Assembly (NCBI GenBank): GCA_028818775.1
Contig: JAPPNE010000153.1
Span: 1 to 51,917, forward strand
DNA: 51,917 bases
Direction: 5' to 3'
Source: Deltaproteobacteria bacterium
Lineage (GTDB): Bacteria; Desulfobacterota; Binatia; UBA9968; JAJDTQ01
Shown here: one piece after another, positions 29,011 through 36,994 of the stretch
How positions within the stretch are numbered: position 1 is the stretch's first letter
Layout of the letters: the number at the start of each line of letters is the position of its first letter
Program-made: the position numbers and the translations under genes
Notes under the pieces: generated by a model
What the model saw: only the letters and a program-made list of their open reading frames with translations
Database searches by the model: none
Told to the model about the DNA's origin: nothing

Positions 29011-29634
29011 CTACCAGCCCGGCGGTTTGGTGATGGTGCCTTGCGCATCCGAGAGGGTGTCTGGAAATAGACTGGCGCGCAATGGCCCCTCGCGTAACGG
29101 CCGGTACCAAGAGGCCGCGCTGTGCAGCTCGAAGCTCCGCCTACGGCTCGGGTCGAAGACCCCGACCTCCTTCGCCAACCTTGTTCGCGCCATTCGGATG
29201 GGAAGCTGCAAGTCGGAGTCGTTGGAGATAACGACGGCCGTTTCGTACTCGTCTTCAAAGCCGTCAAGCAGCAGGTATGAGGCTAGATTGACGTCCGACC
29301 CTTTTTCCTCGGTGTCGAGTATCTCGACGGTACGCGGGCCGGTCCGAGGTGGTTGAGCCAATGGCCTCCGCTTGGTCTTCGCAAGGAGATGTCCGTAGTG
29401 GATCGTCAGGTCGGGGATGGTTTTCAAAGCGCGAAGGTACGCCTGTTGTCGTTGCGCTTGAGTGGGGTCACTGGGCCGGTTAGCGACGATCGCGGTGAAG
29501 TAGCGTATCCGCGCTATGTCGTGCCGGGACAGGAGAAACCCCGCCAGCTTTCCGATGTCCAGCCAACGGTAAGGCGTACCGCGCAAGGCACGATAGTAGA
29601 GATTAAAGCCGTCAATATAGACGTTGGTACGGAT
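29011..29634 (-). CDS. NYN domain (LabA/DUF88-like) ribonuclease, apparent ATC start
   Basis: A NYN/PIN-like nuclease. The fold opens RTNVYIDGFNLYYRAL, with the first active-site Asp. EEKGSDVNLASYLLLDGFED carries the Asp pair, and VVISNDSDLQLPIRMAR the last acidic site. Homologues start Met-Arg-Thr-Asn-Val-Tyr; here the codon before Arg is ATC (29634-29632). No ATG, GTG or TTG exists between it and a rho-independent terminator just upstream (29646-29676). The next in-frame start, TTG 29763, lies beyond that terminator. From ATC the protein has 207 residues, a normal length. It probably degrades or processes RNA; single-gene unit. Confidence 0.77.
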   Translation of the reverse strand: MRTNVYIDGFNLYYRALRGTPYRWLDIGKLAGFLLSRHDIARIRYFTAIVANRPSDPTQAQRQQAYLRALKTIPDLTIHYGHLLAKTKRRPLAQPPRTGPRTVEILDTEEKGSDVNLASYLLLDGFEDEYETAVVISNDSDLQLPIRMARTRLAKEVGVFDPSRRRSFELHSAASWYRPLREGPLRASLFPDTLSDAQGTITKPPGW

Positions 29635-29645
29635 AGGACCATCCC

Positions 29646-29676
29646 AAAAAAGCCAAGGCTGCCTTGCGGCAGCCTT
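29646..29676 (-). terminator. rho-independent terminator of the MFS-containing operon
   Basis: On the minus strand a 9-bp perfect stem (AAGGCTGCC / GGCAGCCTT) with a GCAA tetraloop is followed by GGC and six T. It lies 107 bases after the stop of the MFS gene (29783) and only 12 bases before the NYN fold begins, so it separates the two transcripts. Confidence 0.85.
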
Positions 29677-29782
29677 GCGCCCTGCCGCCGAAGCGAGCAG
29701 GGGGTGTATGAGGTCAACGTACTCGATACAGTTGCCGGCTGTCAAGCAGCGCGGATGTGGCAAGTTGAGAGGATCGCCCGTC

Positions 29783-30985
29783 CTACGGCCGCGCCGGCTC
29801 CGGTAGCGGGGCGTCGTCGGAGCGGATGGCGATGTAGATGAGCAGGGCGGACGACAGGAGGATCAGGCTCATGATCTGCATGAAGCCGTCGTAGCTGCCG
29901 TAAATGTCGAAGTAGACGCCGGCCAGAAAGGGGCCGCTGGCGGAGCCGACTTGGTGCACGATGAAGCTCAGGCCCATGATGAGTCCGGCGAGGCGCGGCC
30001 CCACCATCTCGAAGAACATGACGTTCTGGATCGCGATGGTGCCGAAGGTCGGCCCCATGGCCAGCGCCACCACCAGGTAGAACGTCAGCGGGTCCGACAT
30101 GTCCAGGGACATGAGCAGAGTGCCGACGCCGCGGCAGACGTAGGTGAGGGCCAGCATCTGGGCGCGGCCGTAGCGGTCGGACAGCCAGCCGAAGGTCACC
30201 GCGGACACGGCGGCGGCTATGCCGAAAACGGACACGGCGATGGCTCCGGTGGCGTGGTCGAAGTCCTTGCTCAGCGCGATGCCCACCAGGTGCACGCTCT
30301 GGAACAGGGCCATGCCGCACGAGAAACGCGCCAGGAACTGCAGGATCATCGAGCGGTCGCGCAGGTAGGGCAGGCAGCTCGCCCAGCTCGCGCGTTCCCG
30401 CTTCCTCGTGGAGGAGCGATCGGGATCGCGCGCGCCGACCCATCCGAACGGAAGGGCCACGCCCAGGAGCAGCGCCCCGCACGCGAACGCGGCCACGCGC
30501 CAGTCGTAGCTCCCGATGAGGAAATACAGCAGCGGCGCCAGGAAGAACGGGCTCAGGGGCGACGCGGTCTGCACGATGCTCACCACGAAGCCGCGTTTCT
30601 CGGCTTCATAGTGTTTGGACACCAAGAGCGAGATGATCACCAGCCCGCAGGCGCCCTTGGCCATGCCGGTCATGATGCCGAAGGTCAGGCATAGCTGCCA
30701 CAGGTTCTGCGACAGGCCCATGCCGATGAAGCCCCCGGCCATGAGGAGCACGCCGCCGAGAATCACCGGGCGGGTGCCGAGGTCGTCCGCCATCTTGCCG
30801 AACAGCACCCCGCCGATGCCCCAGCCCAGCATGGCGAACACGTAGGGGATGGTGGCCACCGAACGCGACCAGCCGAAGGTGTCCTCGATGGGCGTGAGGA
30901 ACAGGCTGAACGCGTTCATGCTGATGGACGTGATCACCACGACCGCGGCGGAGAAGACGACGATGAGGGCGCGCGGGATTCGCAT
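29783..30985 (-). CDS. MFS transporter
   Basis: A 400-residue, 12-helix major facilitator: IEDTFGWSRSVATIPYVFAM in helix 2, then LFGKMADDLGTRPVILGG (motif A) between helices 2 and 3, and FGWLSDRYGRAQML in the second half. It belongs to a different MFS branch from the tandem pair at the left end. It begins 3 bases after the TAXI-like gene stops, so it is last in the operon SDR - amidohydrolase - TAXI protein - MFS. It probably imports or exports the compound this operon handles; the substrate is unknown. Confidence 0.88.
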   Translation of the reverse strand: MRIPRALIVVFSAAVVVITSISMNAFSLFLTPIEDTFGWSRSVATIPYVFAMLGWGIGGVLFGKMADDLGTRPVILGGVLLMAGGFIGMGLSQNLWQLCLTFGIMTGMAKGACGLVIISLLVSKHYEAEKRGFVVSIVQTASPLSPFFLAPLLYFLIGSYDWRVAAFACGALLLGVALPFGWVGARDPDRSSTRKRERASWASCLPYLRDRSMILQFLARFSCGMALFQSVHLVGIALSKDFDHATGAIAVSVFGIAAAVSAVTFGWLSDRYGRAQMLALTYVCRGVGTLLMSLDMSDPLTFYLVVALAMGPTFGTIAIQNVMFFEMVGPRLAGLIMGLSFIVHQVGSASGPFLAGVYFDIYGSYDGFMQIMSLILLSSALLIYIAIRSDDAPLPEPARP

Positions 30986-30988
30986 GGG

Positions 30989-32011
30989 TCACTCGAGGTA
31001 CCCGCGCTCCCGATAGAACCGCGCGGCGCCGGGATGGAGAGGCACGTCATAGGGCGCCTCTTCGTCGTTGGCGCAGAGCTGCGCGATGTTCAGGGGCTTG
31101 AAGTTGTCCGTGGGGATGGTCTTGCGCCGCAGCTCCAGGGCCTCGCACAGGGCGTAGGCGACCTCGTCGGGCATGTCCTTTCGCACCACCATGGGCCAGC
31201 CGCTGAAGTCGACGGTGGTGACGTCCTCGGTCATGCCCTTGAAGTGGGTCCTGGGCAACAGCGCCTCGCGGTACCCCATGGCCTTGAGCCGGCGCAGCAC
31301 CGCGCCGTCGATGGAGAGGTAGCGGAAGCCGTTGTCCACGGCGGTCTGCCCCCAGCTCTTGATGCCTTCGTCGAACACCGCGTTGACGGCGCCGTTTTCG
31401 ATGGCCGTGCGCCGGTCCGGATGGCTCGGACGGGTCACCGACTGGATCCTGCCGCCCCACTTGCGGATGTCCGCGACGCTCAGGCCCGCGGCCTGGAGCA
31501 CCGACGCCACGGTGTACGCCACCGGCGTGTCCACCAGGCTGCGCTTGCCCGTGGGACCGGTGGAAAGGCGCAGCGGAATGCGCTCTTTCGCGATCTGCCT
31601 GAGCGAGGTGATGCCGGTGGACTCGTGCACGGCGAAGCCCATGACGTCCCAGGACGGGAACACCGCGATGGTGCGCAGCGGCATGCGCCCTTCGAGCGGC
31701 CCCTTGCCCTTGTACGCCAGGGTCACCGACGCCGACGGATTGATCCACGCCATGGAGATCTTGCCGTCGGCGAGCATCTTGAGCTCGCGGAAACTGTCCG
31801 CCGCGAACGAAAGCGAGACGCAGTCGTCCTGGCTGCCCCGCGGCAAGAGCGACAACTGGAGGTAGTAGCCGAGCCGGGCGTCGGTCTGGAGCACGCCTTC
31901 CGCCGCCCGGCGGGTCTGGTGCGAGAGGGAGGTTTCGTACAGGCCCGAAGCCAGCTCGAGCATGCCCTTTACCCGTTGCACAGCCGCGTTGTAGCGCCGC
32001 TTGGTGGCCAT
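30989..32011 (-). CDS. TAXI family TRAP-type solute-binding protein without signal peptide
   Basis: A 340-residue protein of the TAXI (TRAP-associated extracytoplasmic immunogenic) fold. SLSFAADSFRELKMLADGKI and ISMAWINPSASVTLAYKGKG match the 'l..g..d.a....a' block. AVHESTGITSLRQIAKERIP, STGPTGKRSLVDTPVAYTVA and GAVNAVFDEGIKSWG cover the ligand cleft and second lobe. No signal peptide is seen: the start MATKRRYNAAVQRVKGMLEL is an amphipathic helix. No TRAP membrane genes adjoin; an MFS gene follows 3 bases later instead. A cytoplasmic sensor/chaperone role or a missing leader are both possible. Confidence 0.77.
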   Translation of the reverse strand: MATKRRYNAAVQRVKGMLELASGLYETSLSHQTRRAAEGVLQTDARLGYYLQLSLLPRGSQDDCVSLSFAADSFRELKMLADGKISMAWINPSASVTLAYKGKGPLEGRMPLRTIAVFPSWDVMGFAVHESTGITSLRQIAKERIPLRLSTGPTGKRSLVDTPVAYTVASVLQAAGLSVADIRKWGGRIQSVTRPSHPDRRTAIENGAVNAVFDEGIKSWGQTAVDNGFRYLSIDGAVLRRLKAMGYREALLPRTHFKGMTEDVTTVDFSGWPMVVRKDMPDEVAYALCEALELRRKTIPTDNFKPLNIAQLCANDEEAPYDVPLHPGAARFYRERGYLE

Positions 32012-32076
32012 GAGAGGAGGTCTCCCGTTGTTTCGACAGGGCGAACGGCGCCGCCCGCGCGGTTCGGACGCCGGTT

Positions 32077-33165
32077 CTAAAGGCCGTACAGCGCCTTGGG
32101 GTTGTGGTACAGGATGTTGTCCTTCCGCTCCTGGCTGATGTCGTCCATCTTCTTCAGGTCGAGGATGGCGTCCATCTCGCTGGACGGGTCGGTGTGGCCG
32201 TAGTCGGTGCCGATGACCAGGTTGCCCTCGCCCGAGTACTTGAGCACGTAAGGGATGTCGTCGTTGGTCTGGCAGGTGACGTAGATGCCGTACTCGGCGA
32301 ACAGGTCCTTGGGGAACTCGCGTCCGGCCGCCTGGTAGCGGTTCTCGCTTTCCAGGTAGATCCACGGCACCCACTGGGAGGAGGCTTCGATGAAGCCCCA
32401 CCGGAGTTTCGGGAACACCTGGGGAATCTCGCTCATGACGAGGCCCAGGCACGAGGTGACCGTGGGCGCCCGGAACATGGCGAAGCGGCCCGCCGTGGTC
32501 GGACGGTAGGTGTCGCAGTTGCCGGGATTGCCGTTGGCGATGTGCACGGCGACGGCCATGTCCAGGTCGCTGGCCGCCTGGTAGACGGGGTAGAAGTACG
32601 GGTCGCACATGTCCCGGTCCCCCTCCAGCGGCCTCATGCACACCGCCACCGCGCCGTCTTCCTGGGCCTGCTTCATCTGCGCTACCGCTTCGTCCAGGGC
32701 CAGCACCGGCACCACGCACGACCAGCGCAGCCGGCCCTGGCTCTGCCGGTAGATGTCGCCGAGCCAGCGGTTCCAGCTCCGGCACAGCGCGACTTCCACG
32801 TCCGGCTTGGTCGTGATCTGTTCGATCCAGAAAGTGTTGTGCAGCACCTGGACATCGACCCCGAGCTTTTCCATGTGGTCGAGCCGAAGCTGCACGTCGT
32901 CCAGCTCGCGCGCGGCCTGCGGCGACTCGACGTTCCGTCCGAACTGGTCCGACAGGTCCCTCAGTTGCTGCTCGCTGTAGGTCGGAAAGCGGAACCCGCG
33001 GATCTTCTCGTCGATGACCCAGTACTGGAGCGTGGGCTCCTGGGGCGAGGAGAACAGCGACGGGCGGTACTTCTCCTCCGACGGTTCCAGGTAATCCCAC
33101 GTGTGCTCCGTCTCGATCACGTGGGCGTCCGCATCGATAACGGGGAGGCTCTCCTGGCTGGACAT
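32077..33165 (-). CDS. amidohydrolase family protein
   Basis: A 362-residue PF04909-type metal hydrolase. VIDADAHVIETEHTWDYLEP gives the D-x-D-x-H opening, RLDHMEKLGVDVQVLHNTFW follows, AVAVHIANGNPG has the barrel His, and VIGTDYGHTDPSSEMDAI the catalytic Asp and His. It is clearly homologous to the gene at 36995-38071 (the same opening, the same W-N/N-R-W-L segment and the same GTDYGH tail). AAGGAGA lies 7 bases before ATG 33165; an in-frame upstream extension is not conserved. It is part of the SDR-amidohydrolase-TAXI-MFS operon. Confidence 0.88.
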   Translation of the reverse strand: MSSQESLPVIDADAHVIETEHTWDYLEPSEEKYRPSLFSSPQEPTLQYWVIDEKIRGFRFPTYSEQQLRDLSDQFGRNVESPQAARELDDVQLRLDHMEKLGVDVQVLHNTFWIEQITTKPDVEVALCRSWNRWLGDIYRQSQGRLRWSCVVPVLALDEAVAQMKQAQEDGAVAVCMRPLEGDRDMCDPYFYPVYQAASDLDMAVAVHIANGNPGNCDTYRPTTAGRFAMFRAPTVTSCLGLVMSEIPQVFPKLRWGFIEASSQWVPWIYLESENRYQAAGREFPKDLFAEYGIYVTCQTNDDIPYVLKYSGEGNLVIGTDYGHTDPSSEMDAILDLKKMDDISQERKDNILYHNPKALYGL

Positions 33166-33288
33166 GGCGTGTCTCCTTGATACGCGGCCCGAGAGGTTCC
33201 GGGCCGGCAGGTTTTTCGGGCGAACCGCGCGGCGGCGGCCGGCACTCAACCGTCAAATTCGACCAAGAGCGGGCGTTTGTCAACCGGC

Positions 33289-34053
33289 CTAGTGCAGGTT
33301 GGCGCCGCCGTTCACGAGAATGGCCTGGCCGGTGACGAAGGCGCTCAGGTCGGACAATAGGTAGAGCGCGGTGCCCACCACGTCCTCCGGCTTCTCGATG
33401 CGCTGCAGGATGCGCTTGGACGCCGAGCGCTCGTAGTCCTCGAGGGCGGCCTCCGTGGGCTCCGGCTCGCTGGCCGTGGAGCCCGGCGCCAGGGTGTTCA
33501 CGCGGATGTTGTCGGGACCCAGCTCGCGCGCCAGCACCCGCGTGAAGCCCACGACGGCGGCCTTGGACACGACGTAGTGCATCATGCCGGCGCCGCCGTT
33601 GTAGGCCATGTTGGAGGCGATGTTGACGATGCTGCCCTGTCCGCGCTCCTGCATGGCGGGGACCACCGCGCGGCTGCACAGCCACAGTCCCTTCACGTTG
33701 ACCGCCATCACCCGGTCCCATTCCTCCTCGCGGATGTCCTGGAAACCCGAGCGCGTCACCGGCACGCTCATGAAGATCGCGGCGTTGTTGACGAGTCCGT
33801 CGATCCTGCCGAACTGTTCCAGGGCTGCCTGGGCCATGGCCTGGCAGCTTCCGAAGTCGGCCACGTCCGTCTGCACGCCCAGGGCCTGGCCGCCGCTCCC
33901 GGCCACCTCCCGGGCCACGGACCGGGCGCCCTCCCCGTCGATGTCGGCGGCTACGGGTACGCCGCCCTCGCGCGCGATGCCCAGGCAATACGCCCTGCCG
34001 ATGCCGTTGCCTCCGCCCGTCACGACTACGACTTTCTGATCCAACAGACCCAT
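33289..34053 (-). CDS. SDR family oxidoreductase
   Basis: A classical short-chain dehydrogenase of 254 residues. The cofactor motif is VTGGGNGIGRA (TGxxxGxG), the NNAG-type motif is LVNNAAI, and VNVKGLWLCSRAVVPAM follows. The catalytic Y-x-x-x-K is HYVVSKAAV, preceded by the strand VNIASNMAYNGGAG. The C-terminal PEDVVGTALYLLSDLSAFVT and GQAILVNGGANL are standard. ATG 34053 has AAAGGA upstream. It is the first gene of the operon running to the terminator at 29646; it probably oxidises or reduces an alcohol/ketone intermediate, substrate unknown. Confidence 0.9.
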   Translation of the reverse strand: MGLLDQKVVVVTGGGNGIGRAYCLGIAREGGVPVAADIDGEGARSVAREVAGSGGQALGVQTDVADFGSCQAMAQAALEQFGRIDGLVNNAAIFMSVPVTRSGFQDIREEEWDRVMAVNVKGLWLCSRAVVPAMQERGQGSIVNIASNMAYNGGAGMMHYVVSKAAVVGFTRVLARELGPDNIRVNTLAPGSTASEPEPTEAALEDYERSASKRILQRIEKPEDVVGTALYLLSDLSAFVTGQAILVNGGANLH

Positions 34054-34108
34054 GATCGGTCCTTTCTTTCCCGGCCGCGCGTTGTCCGCGGCAGGTTGCA
34101 ACTGTTCA

Positions 34109-35023
34109 CTACGCCAACGCTACGATCCAGCACAGCACCACCGCCCCCGCCGCCGCCACACCGATCCTGAGCTGAACCGTCGTGGTTTCCGGCCGCTCCA
34201 CGAAGAGGGCCGCGCAGATCCCCGCGCCCGCGCCGGCGCCGAAGCCCCAGAAGTGCGCCCACAGGTCCACGCGCGGTCCGCCGGTGCCGAGCATGGCGAG
34301 AATGGCTACCCCCGCGGCCAAAGGTATCCAGGCGCGGCGTCCCTGCATCCCGAGGCGCTGGCGCTCGACGACGCCGATGGCGCCGAGCAGGCCCAGGGCG
34401 CCGAACACCGCGGTCGAGGCGCCCACGGAGTGGTGGTCGAAGCCGTGAAACCAAGCGTTGAAGAGGTTGCCCAGCGCCCCCACCGCCAGCACCATGGCCG
34501 CGCCGAACCCGGGTCCCAGGGAACGGCACACCGCGGTCAGGAAGAAGACAAGAGCGACCGCGTTGGAGGCTACGTGGGGGAAATCGCCGTGCAGGGTAAG
34601 GGCGGTGACCGTGCGCCACAGTTGGCCGCGCAGGATCCAGTCGGCCGACGCGTTGCCGTGCTCGACCCAGCGCACGGATTCCTGAGTCCAGGCGGCGAGG
34701 AAAAAGAACGCCAGGAGTCCCGCCGCGACGCCGAGCCCCGTGTAGAACGGAGCGCGACCGGGCCACGGGCGGTCTTCTTCCGCCTCCGTGGCGCGGTTTT
34801 CGCTCTCGTACGCCCACAGCTCCGTGGCGGCCCGCTCCAGGTGCTGGGACGGCACCGAGATGATCCATCCGCTGGACGTGTGCAACAGCCGAGGCGCCAG
34901 CCCCTCGGCTTCCAGCACCAACGCCCACTCCTCGGCGCGGCGGTGGTCGCGCGTCCTGCGTACGATGATTTCCCTTCCTGCGAGCGTCATGGGCGGCGAG
35001 TCTGCCTTGTGTGGTTCGTCCAT
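34109..35023 (-). CDS. rhomboid family intramembrane serine protease
   Basis: A 304-residue protein. A cytosolic N-terminal part of about 90 residues resembles the small domain seen before some bacterial rhomboids (RAEEWALVLEAEGLAPRLLH ... SGWIISVPSQH). Six or seven membrane helices follow. The active-site Ser203 is in GASTAVFG, the catalytic His257 in DLWAHFWGFG, and the helix-2 oxyanion residues H150 and N154 in HVASNAVAL. All key residues are present, so it should be active on membrane proteins. A second ATG at 34990 is possible. It lies between the SDR operon and the DMT transporter. Confidence 0.9.
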   Translation of the reverse strand: MDEPHKADSPPMTLAGREIIVRRTRDHRRAEEWALVLEAEGLAPRLLHTSSGWIISVPSQHLERAATELWAYESENRATEAEEDRPWPGRAPFYTGLGVAAGLLAFFFLAAWTQESVRWVEHGNASADWILRGQLWRTVTALTLHGDFPHVASNAVALVFFLTAVCRSLGPGFGAAMVLAVGALGNLFNAWFHGFDHHSVGASTAVFGALGLLGAIGVVERQRLGMQGRRAWIPLAAGVAILAMLGTGGPRVDLWAHFWGFGAGAGAGICAALFVERPETTTVQLRIGVAAAGAVVLCWIVALA

Positions 35024-35072
35024 GTTCTCAAATATCGGAGACGGATAACGGCTTCAACAGTCGGTTGCCGCC

Positions 35073-35975
35073 TCAACGGTACGTGATGAGCGCGATGCCG
35101 GTGACAATGAGCAGCGCGCCGGCGGCGACGCGGGCGTTGATGGTCTCCAGGTCCCGAAGGAACAGCGCGCTGAAGAGCACGATGAAGAGCGGGTTCGTGT
35201 TGATGAGCGGCACCACCACGGACACGTCGCCCTCGGCCAGGGCGATGTAGCCCAGCAGTTGCGCGGTGGCCGAGACCACGGCGGCGGTGCCGTAGAACGG
35301 CAGGCACTTCCGGTCGCCCCGGAGGGTGTGCAACTGCCCCGTCGCCACGAGGCTCAATGAGAACACCACCAGCGACGTGGTGATGGTGACCGCCGTGGCG
35401 ACATAGGGGTTGGGCATGATCAGGAGCCCGGTCTTGCGGAAGTTCTGCGAGATGGCCGTGAGGAAGGCCGCGCCCAGCGGATACGCCAGGTGAATTGCCT
35501 TCCACTCGCTCTCTCCCTCCCGTCGGCTCGAGGTGAGCCAGACCCCGACGACGCTCAGCAACGACCCCAGGTAGACGCCGGCGTCGGGCCGTTCGCCGAG
35601 AAACGAGAAGGCGATGGCGATGGCGAACAGCGGCGTCACGCTGCGCACCGGGCCGGCGCGCGACGCGCCCAGGCGGACGATGCCGGTGTAGTGGAGGAAG
35701 CGGACGATGGCCGGCTGAATCAGCCCGCTGATGATGAAGTACCAGGTGCCTCGGGTGTAGAGCAGACTTAGCGGAAGGAAGAGCCAGATGGCGCTCCACA
35801 GCACCACCGTGCTCAGCACGAAGCCCATGAGCGCGGCGAGCACGACGCTGGCGTAGCGCGCGCCGCGGCGCACCAGGATCGCCTCGGAACCCCAGGCCAC
35901 CGCCGCGCTCAGGGCTAGTAGCTCGGCGCCCAGACTTACTCCAGCACGAGCGGCGTGTCGTCGCGGTTGGCCCAC
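35073..35975 (-). CDS. EamA/DMT family transporter, start overlapping the Sec-rhodanese gene
   Basis: A 10-helix DMT protein of about 300 residues with two EamA repeats: first LLALSAAVAWGSEAILVRRG ... TPLFAIAIAFSFLGERPDAG, second AAFLTAISQNFRKTG ... VPLINTNPLFIVLFSALFLR. The fold begins right after the stop of the upstream rhodanese. There is no ATG: a GTG at 35975 starts inside the rhodanese C-terminal coding region, and a CTG at 35933 has GGAG 5 bases ahead. Either way its translation start is within, or right after, the part of the rhodanese made only if the UGA is read through. It is likely a small-molecule exporter. Confidence 0.75.
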   Translation of the reverse strand: MGQPRRHAARAGVSLGAELLALSAAVAWGSEAILVRRGARYASVVLAALMGFVLSTVVLWSAIWLFLPLSLLYTRGTWYFIISGLIQPAIVRFLHYTGIVRLGASRAGPVRSVTPLFAIAIAFSFLGERPDAGVYLGSLLSVVGVWLTSSRREGESEWKAIHLAYPLGAAFLTAISQNFRKTGLLIMPNPYVATAVTITTSLVVFSLSLVATGQLHTLRGDRKCLPFYGTAAVVSATAQLLGYIALAEGDVSVVVPLINTNPLFIVLFSALFLRDLETINARVAAGALLIVTGIALITYR

Positions 35976-36784
35976 TCGGCCATGGAGCCGTCGTAGTTGC
36001 GTGCCCGTTCGTAACCCAGCAGTGTCAGGACAAAGACTCCGTGCGCCGCACGGATGCCGCCCTGTCAATACGTGACCACTTCACGATCGGGTGGAACCCC
36101 CGCCTGCTCCAGCAGGCTGCGCAGCTCGCCGGCCTCCTTGAAGGTCCGGTAGGGCTTGTCGTGGACGAAGTTGAGCCACTCCAGGTGCACGGCCCCGGGT
36201 ATGCGGCCGGCGCGCTTGTTGCCGCGGTTGTTGGCCCCCGTCCACTCGCCGTCCGAGCGCACGTCGAGGAACACCACGTCCGGGTTGCCCACGGCGGCGG
36301 TGCCGTAGTCCACGGTGCACACCAGGTCCGGATTGGCCTTGGGAGTGAAGGTGGCCGCGTCCGGCCTGGGCACGTCCAGGGTCGCCGGACGGCCCTCGTC
36401 GAACCACTTCTGCCAGCCGCCGTTGAGCACCGTCACCTTGGTGTGGCCGTAGTAGTTCAGCACCCACCACAGGCGCGCCGCCCACAGCGAACCGTTGCTG
36501 TCGTAGGCCACGACATGCGTCTCGTCGCCGATGCCCAGGCTCTCCATGACCTCCCTGGCCGTGTCCGGAGGCGCTACCAGCGGGTACTTGCGCGGGTCCG
36601 TGGGGTATTCCGGCTGCTTGATGTAGTGGTGCACGCGGATGCCCGCCGCGCCCTTGATGTGCGCCCGGCGGTAGACGTCGTAGGGGTCGCAGTCGACGAT
36701 GCGGATGTCCGGGTCGTCGAGATGCTGCTCCAGCCAATCCGTCTCCGTCAACAGGTCCGGGCGCGCATAGCCTGCCTGTGCCAT
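35936..36784 (-). CDS. two-domain rhodanese/3-mercaptopyruvate-type sulfurtransferase, probable selenoprotein (UGA at codon 240)
   Basis: Starting at ATG 36784 (GGGAGGTGG upstream), an N-terminal rhodanese domain (IRIVDCDPYDVYRRAHIKGA; HVVAYDSNGSLWAARLWWVL) is followed by the catalytic domain (VVFLDVRSDGEWTG; RIPGAVHLEWLNFV). At EVVTY the frame meets TGA (36067-36065) instead of the TGC/TGT for the catalytic Cys. It then continues QGGIRAAHGVFVLTLLGYER and RARNYDGSMAEWANRDDTPL to TAA at 35936. These 42 codons are the normal conserved C-terminus. Right after UGA, CAGG/CCUG pairs as a lower stem and UCCGUGC/GCACGGA as a 7-bp upper stem around a GGC loop, 17 bases from the UGA. This fits the bacterial SECIS layout. 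The likely product is a 282-residue sulfurtransferase with Sec240. The alternative is a nonsense mutation. Confidence 0.78.
36026..36067 (-). promoter_or_regulatory. candidate bacterial SECIS element with UGA(Sec)
   Basis: UGA is at 36067-36065. The lower stem is CAGG (36064-36061) with CCUG (36029-36026). The upper stem is UCCGUGC (36054-36048) with GCACGGA (36044-36038), with apical loop GGC (36047-36045). The distance from UGA to the loop is 17 bases, and the first loop base is G. SelB-dependent elements in bacteria typically have this spacing and a G near the loop start. Confidence 0.65.
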
Positions 36785-36994
36785 GAGTCCACCTCCCGTT
36801 CTGCCGGTTCCGGCGCATCGGCTCCCGTAACCAAGTCGCGAGCCAGCCGGACCGACGTGTCGAATCTGTACCAAATGAAATGACGGCGCGCGAGAGCCGC
36901 CGGGTTGAACTTTCGACGCGTCCTGGGCGAGAATGATTCCGGGCGGCGAGCCGGGCCTGATACCGAGCCCAATAAATCCGCGGGAGGAAACGAC

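Noticed and set aside
30989-33988. A 999-codon minus-strand frame that would fuse the TAXI-like protein to upstream sequence
   Set aside because: Only the last 340 codons match a family; the rest is a shadow of the SDR and amidohydrolase genes. ATG 32011 is a sufficient start.
35936-36067. Simple nonsense mutation of the rhodanese as the preferred explanation
   Set aside because: Not excluded, but the stop falls exactly on the catalytic Cys codon, as TGA, with an intact C-terminus and a correctly spaced SECIS-like hairpin. That combination is unlikely by chance.
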